The position numbers and the translations under genes are program-made. Source: Actinomycetes bacterium (GTDB lineage Bacteria; Actinomycetota; Acidimicrobiia; Acidimicrobiales; JAMCPL01). Taken from it: a stretch of 64,000 bases of DNA. The stretch lies in the NCBI GenBank assembly GCA_021816935.1, contig JAKAWR010000008.1:1-64000 (forward strand), in the 5' to 3' direction. This document shows positions 10,068 through 18,984 of the stretch, piece after piece; positions within the stretch are counted from its first letter, which is position 1; every line of letters begins with the position of its first letter. The notes under the pieces are model-generated. The model searched no databases and had not been told where the DNA came from. It saw nothing but the letters and a program-made list of their open reading frames with translations.

Positions 10068-13000
10068 GGAGCCTGTTCTTGACCCGTTGGCTGCCGGTCG
10101 GGCCATCCGCGAGTCGTACAAGCGTTACCTGCGATCGACCTTTTCGCCCCGCGGGGGCCTCTTGCGTGAGCAGTTTCGCGAGGCGCTCGACCAACAGTTC
10201 CGACTGACGCAGGGTCCGTTCCTGCAAGCGGCGGCACCATACGAGACTGCGCACTCGGTCGAGCAGCTGGTTGCCGAGGGACTGCTCGACGACGCCTTCC
10301 TCTCCCTTCCCCGTGAGGCGTTCCCAATCGGCAGGCCGCTCTACCAACACCAGGAGTCGGCCATTCGGAAGCTGCTCGCTGGCCGGAACGTGATCGTGGC
10401 GACGGGCACTGGGTCAGGCAAGACCGAGTGCTTCCTCTTGCCCGTCCTGCAGCACCTAATGGAGGAGCGGGCCGCTGGGACGCTCGGCGAGCCGGGGGTC
10501 CGAGCGCTCCTGCTCTACCCGATGAACGCGCTGGCGAACGATCAGATGAAACGGCTTCGGGACCTCGTTCGCGCGTTTCCCGAAATCACGTTCGCGAGGT
10601 TCGTCGGGGACACGCCTGACGACGAAGGTAGGGCGCTGAGCGCCTACCGGCTGCGGTTTGGCGAGGAGCCCATCCCGAACGAGCTGATCTCGCGCGAGCG
10701 CATCCGGGAGCGCCCGCCCCACATCCTGCTCACGAACTACGCCATGCTCGAGTACCTGCTCCTCCGTCCGGCGGACACCCGGATATTCGACGGACCGACG
10801 GGGCGTCACTGGCGGTTCGTCGTGCTCGACGAGATCCATGTCTACAACGGTGCCAAAGGTGCGGAGATCGCCATGCTGCTGCGTCGCGTCCGCGACCGGG
10901 TTGTCCGCTCAGAGCGAGGGCGCCTCCGATACGTCGGGACGTCGGCCACGCTCGGCCGCGGCGAGGAAGACTTTCGTGCCCTCGCCGACTTCGCAACAGC
11001 GTTATTCGACGAGGAAACCGAGTACGTGCGGGGCGATGGGCACCGCCAGGACATTGTTCCCCCGGTCAAACGGCCGCTCGCGCCCGCTGACGCCAGTTGG
11101 GAACTCGACGACGACGCTCTCGACGCGCTCCACGAGAGCTTCCGGTCCGGCGTCTCCGCCGCTCATCTCGAGGGAGTCGTGCGGACGTGCGGAGCGCCGC
11201 TCGTAGAGACGAACCAGGACCCTTCGAGCTACCTTGGAGAACTGCTCGCCACGGAGAGACACGTCGTTCAGCTTCTGCGTCGCCTCGAGGGCGGATCGGT
11301 CGACTTCTCGCTGCTGGCGAGCGAGCTATTTCCTGGATCGTCCGCTGAGAGGAAGCTGATTACCCTCATCGACCTCGGCGTGAAAGCAATCCCCGCTGTC
11401 GCCTCGGCCCCCTTGGTGCCGGCGCGCTACCACTTTCTTGTCCGCGCCCTTGAAGGCGCGTTCGTGTGCCGCTCGCCACGGCACCCTCCCGGCCAGCCGA
11501 AGCTGCTGTTGTCACGGCACGAACACTGCCCTGCTTGCCGGGATAAGCACATCGAGTCTCGAATGTTCGAACTCGGCGTGTGCCGCAAGTGCGGTGCCGG
11601 CTACATAACCGGAACTATCACAGAGAGCGACAACCCGATCCAGACGCTCGGGACCGCCGGGCCTTACGACGCCGACCTGCAATACCTCCTCCTCGACGAC
11701 ACGGCCGCGCTCGACGACGAGGACGAGTCAGTCGTCGTCGATGACGAGCAGGCGGCGACCGACGTTGACCAGCGAGTGCTATGCACACGTTGCGGATCGC
11801 TGACAGAGGGGTTCGTACCCGCCTGCACATGCGGTACGGACCTGGTCGAGAGAGTCGTCGTCGCGCACCCCTCGCGCCGAGGCGAGCCGCTCCGGCGCTG
11901 CCTGGCATGCTCGGGTCGGTCGAACAACTCGATCGTCAACAGGTTCCTAACCGGTCAGGACGCTCCGGTCGCGGTCGTCGCGACCTCGCTCTATCAGGCG
12001 CTCCCTCCGAGCAGCGACCCCGCGCAAGGGGCAAAGATCGGTGAGGGGCGCAAACTGCTCTCGTTCTCGGACTCGCGCCAGGACGCCGCCTTTTTCGCCC
12101 CCTATTTCGACCGAACGTACTCCCGCGCCGTAGAGCGGCGGCTTCTCTGGCAGGTCCTCTCCCGCCTGACGGAAGACGAGCCGCCGCGCTTCGAGGATCT
12201 CGAGCTCCGCCTCCAACGCGCGGCCGAGCACGCGCTCGTCCTCGACCGCGACGACGGGTCGTTGCGAAACGCGACCCGCGTCCGCTCTTGGCTCATGCGG
12301 GAGGTGCTCGCGGTTGACCGTCGTCAGAGCCTCGACGGAGTCGGGCTCGCGGAGCTAACGGTCGCCGTGCCGCGAGGGATCCAGGCTCCGCCCGCCTTGA
12401 CTGACCTCGGCTTCACGGCCACTGAGTGCATCGATCTCGCTCGGATCCTTCTCGACACGATCCGCATGCAGGCGGCCGTTCACCTTCCAGATGGCGTCGA
12501 CATCTCCGACCAGATGTTCTCGCCAAGAAACGTCGTCACCGCGATCCGGTTCGAGCAACGAGCGAGGAGCTTGCTTGCCTGGATGCCAGGCCGCGGCCTC
12601 AACCGGCGACTGGACTACGTCCAGAAGCTGTTCGCGGCGCGACGGATCAGCGAGGACCCTCGCAGGGTGCTGTCGGAGATCTGGAATCGCTGGCTCACGG
12701 CACCGCAGAGTCCCTGGCTAAAGGTGATCACTGCGCGCACGGACCCGAAGGAGGGCACGGTATTCGCCCTCGACCACAAGCGGATCACGTTCTCGCCGAA
12801 CGCTGAGGGTCGACGACCGCTGCGCTGTGACAGCTGCCGGCAAATCTGGTGGCGTTCGGTCTCCGCCGTCTGCCCGACGTATGGTTGCCAAGGCTCGCTG
12901 AGCTCGGTCGATATGGCTCTCGACCACGCCGATGATCACTACTTGCGCCTTTACACCGACTTGCGCCCGGTGGGAATGCGGGTGGAGGAGCACACAGGCC

Positions 13001-14874
13001 AACTCGACGCCGATTACGCCGCTCAACTGCAGGAGCAGTTCCTCGGAGGCGACCTCAACGCACTCAGTTGCTCCACTACCTTCGAGCTGGGCGTCGATGT
13101 CGGCGAGGTCCAGGCGATTCTGATGCGGAACGTCCCACCAACGCCAGCGAACTATGTGCAGCGTGCCGGGCGTGCAGGGCGGCGCCTCGGCTCGGCGGCG
13201 CTCGTCGTGACTTTCGCGCAACGCCGCAACCACGACCTCCATTATTTCGAGGACCCACGGGCGCTCGTCGACGGCTCCGCGGTCGTACCGATGCTCTCAT
13301 TGGAGAACCCGCAGATCGTTCGCCGACACCTCCACGCGACAGCGTTCGCGGCCTTCGAGCGGAGGCATGTCGAGAGCGGCGGTCAATGGCACCGGACTGT
13401 CGGGGCGTTCTTCATTCGACCCACCGAAGGTGGGGACGATGCCCCGGTAGACCAGTTCGTCGATTGGCTTCGTACCCGGCCAGCCGACCTCGGACAGGCC
13501 CTGTTCCGCATCACCCCGCCGACGATCGCCGGTGACCTCGGCATACAGGATTGGGCGTGGGTGGAGGCGCTCGTTACCGAGGACGACATGGTCGAGAACC
13601 ACGGCTGGTTGGCCCGAGCTCGCAACGAGGTCAGACAGGACATGTCGGACATCGGAGCCGAGGTCGACCAGCTGCAGACGAGGAGCAGAGCCTTGACGGA
13701 CGCAGGTCAGGACGCGAAGGCAAGTAAGCTCGTGGGCTACCTCCAAGCGGTGCTCAGGGTGAAGAAGACCCTCGCCGAGCGTCGCCTCCTCGACTTCCTT
13801 GCGCAACGTGTCGTACTCCCGAAGTACGGGTTTCCTGTCGATGTCGTCACGCTGGACGTATGGCGGATGGGCGATCGACAAGCAGCGCAGGTGGAGCTTC
13901 AGCGAGATCTTCGTCTGGGGATCACCGATTACGCACCTGGATCCCGAGTGGTTGCCGACAAGGCGCTATGGGAGACGGTCGGCTTGAGGATCCCGGCCGG
14001 CAGAGCGCTAATCGACTACGTGTGGGCCACCTGCGGCGACTGTGGGGCCTTCCGAACCCGCCGTGGCGTGGAACCGGGCGACTGTCCAACCTGCGGTAGC
14101 GCGGTCGTGCACAGGCGGCAACTGTTCGTCACCCCCATGTTTGGCTTCGTCGGGCGCCGATGCGGAGACAAGCCCGGTGAGGCACGACCCCCGAAGGCAG
14201 GGAACTCGGAGTTTCATTTCAGCGACTACGCCGCGCCAGCGCCCGAGTTCGAATCGGTAGCACTCGGGCGCAAGACGGTCGAGGTCCGGTTCAGCCGCCA
14301 GGGCCAGATCACGGTCATCAACTCGGGCCCCCGGGGACGTGGGTTTCTCGTTTGTCGGTCCTGCGGGCACGCTGAGCCGGCACCTTCCGGCCGTGGCACC
14401 GCGGGATCTGCTCCGGGCGGCCACGAACGGCCTTCGGGAGGTCAAAGCGAGTGCACCACGATGATGAGTAGCCGGAATCTCGGCCACCAGTACCTGACCG
14501 ACGTCGTCGAGCTGCGCCTCCCCGTCGTCATGTCGTGGGAGGAAGCGCGTAGCACCATATACGCCTTGCTGGCGGCGACTCGCGCGATCGGGATCATTCC
14601 CGACGACGTGAACGGAGCACTTAGCTCAGCGGGAGTCGATGCTTCCCCTTCGCTCATTCTCTTCGACGCCGTACCAGGTGGCGCCGGTCACGCCAAGCGG
14701 ATCGTGCATAGGCTCGGGGACCTGGTCGACGCGGCACGATATGTCGTCGCCAACTGCGAGTGCGGCGAAGACTCGAGCTGCTACGGCTGCCTCCGCTCCT
14801 ACTCGAACCAGCTTTACCACGATCTGCTCGTCAGGGGTGACGCTCTTCGCATTCTCAGCTCGCTGTCGAGCTGA
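10060..14874 (+). CDS. DEAD/DEAH-box helicase with DUF1998 C-terminal domain (DruE/DrmA/MrfA-like)
   Basis: This is a 1604-residue superfamily 2 helicase. It has YQHQESAI (Q motif), Walker A TGTGSGKTE near residue 118, DEIH at about 257-260, TSAT near 295, and helicase C motifs CSTTFELGVDVG and QRAGRAGRR near 1033. Cysteine pairs in the middle (CPAC, CRKC, CTRC, CTC, CLAC, about residues 490-620) suggest zinc-binding inserts. The C-terminus is DUF1998, with LILFDAVPGGAGHAKR followed by the MrfA-type four-cysteine cluster CECGEDSSCYGC near 1567-1578. DUF1998 helicases occur in DISARM (DrmA/DrmB), Druantia (DruE) and the repair helicase MrfA. Its overlap with a large unknown gene and its place in a defence island favour a Druantia-like role. 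Confidence 0.85.
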   Translation: MAEEPVLDPLAAGRAIRESYKRYLRSTFSPRGGLLREQFREALDQQFRLTQGPFLQAAAPYETAHSVEQLVAEGLLDDAFLSLPREAFPIGRPLYQHQESAIRKLLAGRNVIVATGTGSGKTECFLLPVLQHLMEERAAGTLGEPGVRALLLYPMNALANDQMKRLRDLVRAFPEITFARFVGDTPDDEGRALSAYRLRFGEEPIPNELISRERIRERPPHILLTNYAMLEYLLLRPADTRIFDGPTGRHWRFVVLDEIHVYNGAKGAEIAMLLRRVRDRVVRSERGRLRYVGTSATLGRGEEDFRALADFATALFDEETEYVRGDGHRQDIVPPVKRPLAPADASWELDDDALDALHESFRSGVSAAHLEGVVRTCGAPLVETNQDPSSYLGELLATERHVVQLLRRLEGGSVDFSLLASELFPGSSAERKLITLIDLGVKAIPAVASAPLVPARYHFLVRALEGAFVCRSPRHPPGQPKLLLSRHEHCPACRDKHIESRMFELGVCRKCGAGYITGTITESDNPIQTLGTAGPYDADLQYLLLDDTAALDDEDESVVVDDEQAATDVDQRVLCTRCGSLTEGFVPACTCGTDLVERVVVAHPSRRGEPLRRCLACSGRSNNSIVNRFLTGQDAPVAVVATSLYQALPPSSDPAQGAKIGEGRKLLSFSDSRQDAAFFAPYFDRTYSRAVERRLLWQVLSRLTEDEPPRFEDLELRLQRAAEHALVLDRDDGSLRNATRVRSWLMREVLAVDRRQSLDGVGLAELTVAVPRGIQAPPALTDLGFTATECIDLARILLDTIRMQAAVHLPDGVDISDQMFSPRNVVTAIRFEQRARSLLAWMPGRGLNRRLDYVQKLFAARRISEDPRRVLSEIWNRWLTAPQSPWLKVITARTDPKEGTVFALDHKRITFSPNAEGRRPLRCDSCRQIWWRSVSAVCPTYGCQGSLSSVDMALDHADDHYLRLYTDLRPVGMRVEEHTGQLDADYAAQLQEQFLGGDLNALSCSTTFELGVDVGEVQAILMRNVPPTPANYVQRAGRAGRRLGSAALVVTFAQRRNHDLHYFEDPRALVDGSAVVPMLSLENPQIVRRHLHATAFAAFERRHVESGGQWHRTVGAFFIRPTEGGDDAPVDQFVDWLRTRPADLGQALFRITPPTIAGDLGIQDWAWVEALVTEDDMVENHGWLARARNEVRQDMSDIGAEVDQLQTRSRALTDAGQDAKASKLVGYLQAVLRVKKTLAERRLLDFLAQRVVLPKYGFPVDVVTLDVWRMGDRQAAQVELQRDLRLGITDYAPGSRVVADKALWETVGLRIPAGRALIDYVWATCGDCGAFRTRRGVEPGDCPTCGSAVVHRRQLFVTPMFGFVGRRCGDKPGEARPPKAGNSEFHFSDYAAPAPEFESVALGRKTVEVRFSRQGQITVINSGPRGRGFLVCRSCGHAEPAPSGRGTAGSAPGGHERPSGGQSECTTMMSSRNLGHQYLTDVVELRLPVVMSWEEARSTIYALLAATRAIGIIPDDVNGALSSAGVDASPSLILFDAVPGGAGHAKRIVHRLGDLVDAARYVVANCECGEDSSCYGCLRSYSNQLYHDLLVRGDALRILSSLSS

Positions 14875-15067
14875 TCACGCGGCCCAGAGGAGATCGGACC
14901 AGCGTCGGCACTCGCAGGAGCGGTCGGATGGGATTCTCATAATCGGAGTGTCCCCGGAGCGGAACCTGTCAAGCGATTCGAGACACCTTCTGTACAACCT
15001 CCTTTCCAGAGACGGGTTCATTGATCCACGCGATGGGGGGGAGCTTCAGCGGCACCGGCGCGAGCGG

Positions 15068-15300
15068 TGATCAGACCCGGATCACCTTGACGTCCGGGAT
15101 GGCCTCATAGCAATTGTCCTAGGTGACGACCGGGATCTGCTCGACAATCGCGGTGGCAGCCACAAGCGCTTCGAGGATCGGGACCGGGCGCTCGCAGGCG
15201 CTCAGGGCATCGGCGACGACCTTGCTACCTCGGTCGGCCAGCGGCCCGACGAACCCGCCTCGCCAGGCGCTGGGAGACGATCGGCACGAGAGCAACTCGC
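15068..15300 (-). pseudogene. Relic of a PIN-domain (VapC-type) toxin, C-terminal part
   Basis: On the minus strand the C-terminal half of a PIN toxin can be read: ILEALVAATAIVEQIPVVT, an amber TAG at 15119-15121, then DNCYEAIPDVKVIRV and a normal TGA. PIN toxins typically end VTxDxDYxxIPDVxVxRV, so the TAG most likely replaces a glutamine codon. The N-terminal half with the first catalytic aspartates is not recognisable upstream, where the frame reads into unrelated sequence. No antitoxin sits beside it. I read this as a dead toxin gene; the exact left limit of homology is uncertain. Confidence 0.6.
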
Positions 15301-15335
15301 TGACGGGTTGAGCCAGGTGCCACCGCCGACGAGGA

Positions 15336-15923
15336 TCACCGAGCGGGCGTCCAGCGTGGATCACGCCCGGTCCACGCGACGAATCGCTGTGTCGGCGTGG
15401 CGTCGGGCGGGGGAGTCACCTCGGTGGCGAACACCCGTGCGCTGCGCACCCGCTCGGCGGGGACCGGGTCGATCACAGCGTGGGCGAACTCGATCACCCC
15501 AGCCGGGATCTCGACGTCGGCGTCCACGACGCGTGCAAGATCCCAGGCATGCACGAACAGGTCGAGAGCAGGGAAGCTCAGTCCTTCCCCGATGCTGCGC
15601 CGTCCCATCGGGGACTCGACGACACGGGAAAGCTCGACGCCGCGCAGCGCCTCGGCTGCCGGACCGACGAGCGCCTCCCACCAGGCGCCTGGGTCTCCCT
15701 CCACGGCGGAACCGGGAGGATCCACCGGCTCCCAGACCGGAGAATCGTCTCGCAGTAGCTTGGTACCGAAGCGTACCGCCCCCCCGACGTGTCCGAGCAC
15801 GTCGAGCGCTCGCCACCCCGAGCACGGCGACCACCGGTCCCAATCCGAAGCTCGCAGCCGGACGACCGCACCGCTGAAGAAGTCCAGCCCGGCGAGGAAG
15901 ACGGCGTCCGCTCGCTCAACCAT
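15336..15923 (-). CDS. TIGR03086-type mycothiol-dependent isomerase-like (DinB superfamily) protein
   Basis: The protein has 195 residues and begins MVERADAVFLAGLDFFSGAV. It shows the family pattern of a DinB-like four-helix bundle, with WSPCSGWRALDVLGHVGG near residue 35 supplying a metal-ligand histidine (GHV) and LDLFVHAWDLARV near residue 130 supplying further histidines. Relatives are actinobacterial mycothiol- or metal-binding proteins, often of unknown substrate. ATG 15923 was preferred over GTG 15935 because a TATGGT -10-like box sits exactly 7 bases upstream, the spacing of a leaderless start. It is flanked by decayed genes but looks intact itself. Confidence 0.75.
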   Translation of the reverse strand: MVERADAVFLAGLDFFSGAVVRLRASDWDRWSPCSGWRALDVLGHVGGAVRFGTKLLRDDSPVWEPVDPPGSAVEGDPGAWWEALVGPAAEALRGVELSRVVESPMGRRSIGEGLSFPALDLFVHAWDLARVVDADVEIPAGVIEFAHAVIDPVPAERVRSARVFATEVTPPPDATPTQRFVAWTGRDPRWTPAR

Positions 15924-16027
15924 GACCGCCACCATATCACGGGCCAGCCAGGCGCTCCTCGGCTGTCCCTGCGGCTTCAGGAACGGCCCCCAGACGACGG
16001 GTCATCGGCGTACTCGTGGTGGGATGC

Positions 16028-16501
16028 TCATCGGCGCGCTCGGGAGTTGCGCAGGGCCTTGGTCACTCTTACCGGCCCGCCTACAGGGTGCGGGCTTCGC
16101 CCGGAGGCGAACTCGACGTACTCGGCAGTCTCGACCCCGACCAGGGCGATACGCCCAGCGCCGTCGGCGTGGATGCCCCACCCGTAGCGCTTGGCCAGCT
16201 CCGATGATCGAAGGCACGGCTGACCCCGCGAATAGAACTCCTAGCGCGCGGCGGCGCGCTCCTCTTTCGGGATGCCTCGGCGGTCAGTGAAGACAGCGAA
16301 GATCACGTCGCCCGACGTGTACCGGTAGGGGTGCCGCCAGATCGCCTCGAAGGTGAGCGACGTGATCGACGGATTCTCCGCCTTCGCAGGCCGGATAGTG
16401 CCCACAGTCGCGGCGCTGTCGTCCGAGACGGCGATGAACGTATCGACGTAGTCGACCGGATCCACAACCACCGGGTCGAGGCTCACTGTCACCTTGGTCA
16501 T
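16028..16501 (-). pseudogene. DUF6157 pseudogene with a foreign antitoxin N-terminus
   Basis: The frame starts MTKVTVSLDPVVVDPV, identical to the antitoxin at 23168-23404, then switches to DUF6157-like sequence (DYVDTFIAVSDDSA, HPYRYTSGDVIFAVF, IPKEERAAAR). An amber TAG at 16241-16243 interrupts it; the same frame continues EFYSRGQPCLRSSELAKRYG and further DUF6157-like sequence (GWGIHADGAGRIALVG), ending at TGA 16028. The two halves together match a complete DUF6157 domain. The first 16 codons lie inside a 253-bp repeat, so the original N-terminus and promoter were probably replaced by recombination. The function of DUF6157 is not known to me. Confidence 0.7.
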
Positions 16502-16707
16502 AGTCGAACTTCTACCTTACCGGAATCGAGCGCCTGCTGGCCACCGCCGGGCCGGAAGCCGATCCGCTACGAGTTATCGTTGGTCCGAGGCCAACAAGCC
16601 GCATAAACCGTGTCTACTTCTTCTGGGCAACCTCAGAGAGTTACACTGAACATATGATTGCCACCGAGGATCATCCGAAAATCCACGGCAGGCGGGACAT
16701 CCCCCCG
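16455..16707 (+). repeat. Left copy of a ~254-bp direct repeat flanking the HerA/NurA module
   Basis: This segment matches 23358-23612 in the same orientation, with only a few substitutions and one 2-base difference (GAACATATG here, GAACAGATATG there). It holds the first 16 codons and upstream region of an antitoxin-type gene (reading leftward) and a short rightward reading frame starting MIATEDHPKIHGRRDIPP. Homology stops abruptly inside the antitoxin coding sequence on the left and within a C-run (CCCCCCG) on the right. Confidence 0.93.
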
Positions 16708-16754
16708 GCCCCACAGCGCCTTCGATGTCGTACCCCCTCGCTACCGTTACGGGC

Positions 16755-17615
16755 ATGTCCTTAACCAGCCTGCTCGATGACCGTCATGGACCCGTCCGCG
16801 AGTTCTTCGAGGCGCGACTGCCGAACGTCCGCCTCATGCAGGACCAGTGGCGGGCGGGCGGCAAATGCACCATCCTCCCGGCAGAGCCGGTGTCGTGGGG
16901 CCTCGTGGGCGCTGCCTTCGACTATCGCATCCGCTACTTGTTCACGATCACGCCACCCGAGCGGTTCGTCGCCGCTGACGGCGCCAACCTTGCCTACCCC
17001 CGGCTCCGCAGCTGCTTCATCAACCTCTCGGCCGGTGTCAACGAGTTCCTCGACGCGCATGACCCACGGGCCAGATCGCTCGGTCACGACGAGCCAGAGT
17101 TGGCCCGATACTGCTACGTGCTCGCGATGTACGAGAGCTTGTATCGGGCCGCGGTCGCCGACAGCCCGCTCTTCACCCTCTCCATCGGGGCGGCTGTTTC
17201 CGACCAGCTGGGCCTCGCTCCGCACTCGGACGTGGCGGACCTGGTGGCGCTGACGGAAGGATCAGTCCGGGCCTTTGACGGCTGGTTTACCAAGCCGGTG
17301 ATTGCGAATCCGACGTTCGCCGGCAGCCTCGATGTTGGCGGAGCTGACGCCGACCTGATCCTCGATCACTGCCTGATCGACATCAAGACGACCAAGCAGC
17401 CGGGCCTGGACCGCAAGATGATCTACCAGCTGGTCGGCTACGTCTTGCTGGACTACGACGATCAGTATGAGATCAACGATCTCGCCTTCTACAGTTCACG
17501 CGTCCCGATGCTCATCCGTTGGCCGCTCAATCAGCTGATCGGTGACATGAGTGAGGGCCGGGAGACAGTGACGGGCCTCAGGACTGGCTTGCGTCGGGCC
17601 TTGGCGCAGCTCTAA
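16755..17615 (+). CDS. PD-(D/E)XK nuclease-like protein beside the HerA/NurA module
   Basis: The protein has 286 residues. A PD-(D/E)XK-type core is visible near residues 196-214: GADADLILD, then IDIKTTK with Asp209 and Lys211 in the D-x-K position, followed by a helix MIYQLVGYVLLDYDD that fits the family's QxxxY motif. The rest is not recognised. ATG 16755 was chosen because TACCGT lies 7 bases upstream, as at other leaderless starts here; an upstream GTG or ATG at about 16725 is possible. Its stop lies one base from the NurA stop, so the two transcripts converge. It likely works with the HerA-NurA-methyltransferase operon, perhaps as the restriction nuclease or a resection partner; this is inferred from position. 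Confidence 0.65.
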   Translation: MSLTSLLDDRHGPVREFFEARLPNVRLMQDQWRAGGKCTILPAEPVSWGLVGAAFDYRIRYLFTITPPERFVAADGANLAYPRLRSCFINLSAGVNEFLDAHDPRARSLGHDEPELARYCYVLAMYESLYRAAVADSPLFTLSIGAAVSDQLGLAPHSDVADLVALTEGSVRAFDGWFTKPVIANPTFAGSLDVGGADADLILDHCLIDIKTTKQPGLDRKMIYQLVGYVLLDYDDQYEINDLAFYSSRVPMLIRWPLNQLIGDMSEGRETVTGLRTGLRRALAQL

Positions 17616-17616
17616 T

Positions 17617-18981
17617 CTAACGCTGCACATACTCCCGAGCGAACGTTTCGAGGATGCGGCTACTCGGCACGGCGGCGAGCGATACCAGCCGATTGGCGAT
17701 CGCCACCGGGATTAGCGCGTTGTCGTACATTGAGCATCGGAGCTCGGCCAGGGCCGCGAGTACTTCGGTCAGGTTGAGGTAGTCGGCGTAAGTCGGAGAG
17801 GCTTTGAAGCCCTGGGCCGTCGGGACGGTCGCGACGTAGGTGTTGCCGTCGACAGCTTTGAAGATGAGTTTCCCGCCCCAGTAGGTGTTGCCCCCGTACG
17901 GGTCAGCGCTATTGGGATCGCCGGGGATGATGTACTTGTAGATGTACTCGTTCGACAGCGGCAGCACCGTTCCGGGCTGCAGGTGCTCGTCGATGTGGAT
18001 GGCGTGCTCCACGAAGGCACCGCTCTTCTCCAGGCCCGCGAGGTTGAGGTACGACACACGCCTGCTTGGGTCGGCTGGGTCGGGCTGGTCACCCAGAAAG
18101 GTGGCCATCTCTCGCAACGGCTTCGAGATCGGTGCGGCTTGACCGAAGCAGGCCAGTGGCCCGTCCTTGATGAAGAGCACCTCTTGCAGGAGAGACGGCT
18201 TCATCTCCCAGATGGCCCGGATGACGTGCACCATGACGATTTGTTCGAGCACGGTCAACACGTACGAGGAAATGCCCGACGCGCCTTGGTCTTCGTCGAC
18301 GCGTTCGTGCAGCCGGAAGGCGTCAACCAGGTAGATGGGGCGTTGGCAGGTGTCACATGGTCCTTCGTCCGGCGAAGTGGGCGTGAGTCGGATTCGCTCG
18401 TGGCCGCAGCCGTGGTTGGGACAGTGCGGCAGCTCCCAGAATTTGTCTCCGTCCTTGGACCAGCCGCGGAAGAGGATCCAGCGGAGCGTCTTGTACAGCG
18501 GGTCATCCCCGCCGTGATGGTCGGCGAAGAACTCGTGGAGGCTTCGGCGCACGGAGTCCCGCAAAGTCATGCCGCTCAGGGAGATGTTCCGGGTTGGTAG
18601 CGCCAGGACGAAGCGTTGGATCTTCTTCAGCTTGGCCATGTCTTCGGGGGCGATGAAGGTCTGCAGGTTCAGCTCGCGCAGGGCCTCCAGCTTGAACAAT
18701 AGTGGGCCGAAGGTGAAGAAGGTGATGGTGGCAGACGGGAACTCCTCCCGGACGGGGACTTCTCGCATGCTGCCATCGACCGCCACGATGACCCTGATCA
18801 GGTCGGTGTCTGATAATGGCATATCGTGTGAGATCTCATCGAGGGTGTGAGCCTCGGCTGGTCGGGGCACCGAACATCGCCCCAGCAGCGCTTGAACGGT
18901 TGCGTTGGTGATCACGCTGGCGTGCGTGATCTTGCTGGCGCGCTCCATCGGCTTTCGCCCGTGCAGGCTGGAGTACGCCAT
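17617..18981 (-). CDS. nurA: NurA-type nuclease
   Basis: NurA is a Mn-dependent 5'-3' exonuclease and endonuclease that works with the HerA translocase. The 454-residue protein has the RNase H-like first strand VIVAVDGSM near residue 68 (catalytic Asp), LFIKDGPLACFGQ near 270 (second Asp), LAGLEKSGAFVEHA near 315 and a C-terminal NRLVSLAAVPSSRILE. A zinc-knuckle-like insert with CPNHGC and CDTC (about residues 190-225) is extra compared with archaeal NurA. It starts 3 bases after the herA stop and is the last gene of a methyltransferase-herA-nurA operon. Confidence 0.82.
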   Translation of the reverse strand: MAYSSLHGRKPMERASKITHASVITNATVQALLGRCSVPRPAEAHTLDEISHDMPLSDTDLIRVIVAVDGSMREVPVREEFPSATITFFTFGPLLFKLEALRELNLQTFIAPEDMAKLKKIQRFVLALPTRNISLSGMTLRDSVRRSLHEFFADHHGGDDPLYKTLRWILFRGWSKDGDKFWELPHCPNHGCGHERIRLTPTSPDEGPCDTCQRPIYLVDAFRLHERVDEDQGASGISSYVLTVLEQIVMVHVIRAIWEMKPSLLQEVLFIKDGPLACFGQAAPISKPLREMATFLGDQPDPADPSRRVSYLNLAGLEKSGAFVEHAIHIDEHLQPGTVLPLSNEYIYKYIIPGDPNSADPYGGNTYWGGKLIFKAVDGNTYVATVPTAQGFKASPTYADYLNLTEVLAALAELRCSMYDNALIPVAIANRLVSLAAVPSSRILETFAREYVQR

Positions 18982-18984
18982 GAC

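Noticed and set aside
14639-15070. 143-residue + strand open frame running past the helicase stop
   Set aside because: It overlaps the helicase in another frame. The tail (ILIIGVSPERNLSSDSRH) looks somewhat protein-like, but no start, ribosome site or family supports it.
15397-16290. 297-residue + strand open frame
   Set aside because: It covers the antisense of the TIGR03086 gene and of the DUF6157 pseudogene; its composition is Arg/Ser/Pro-rich shadow.
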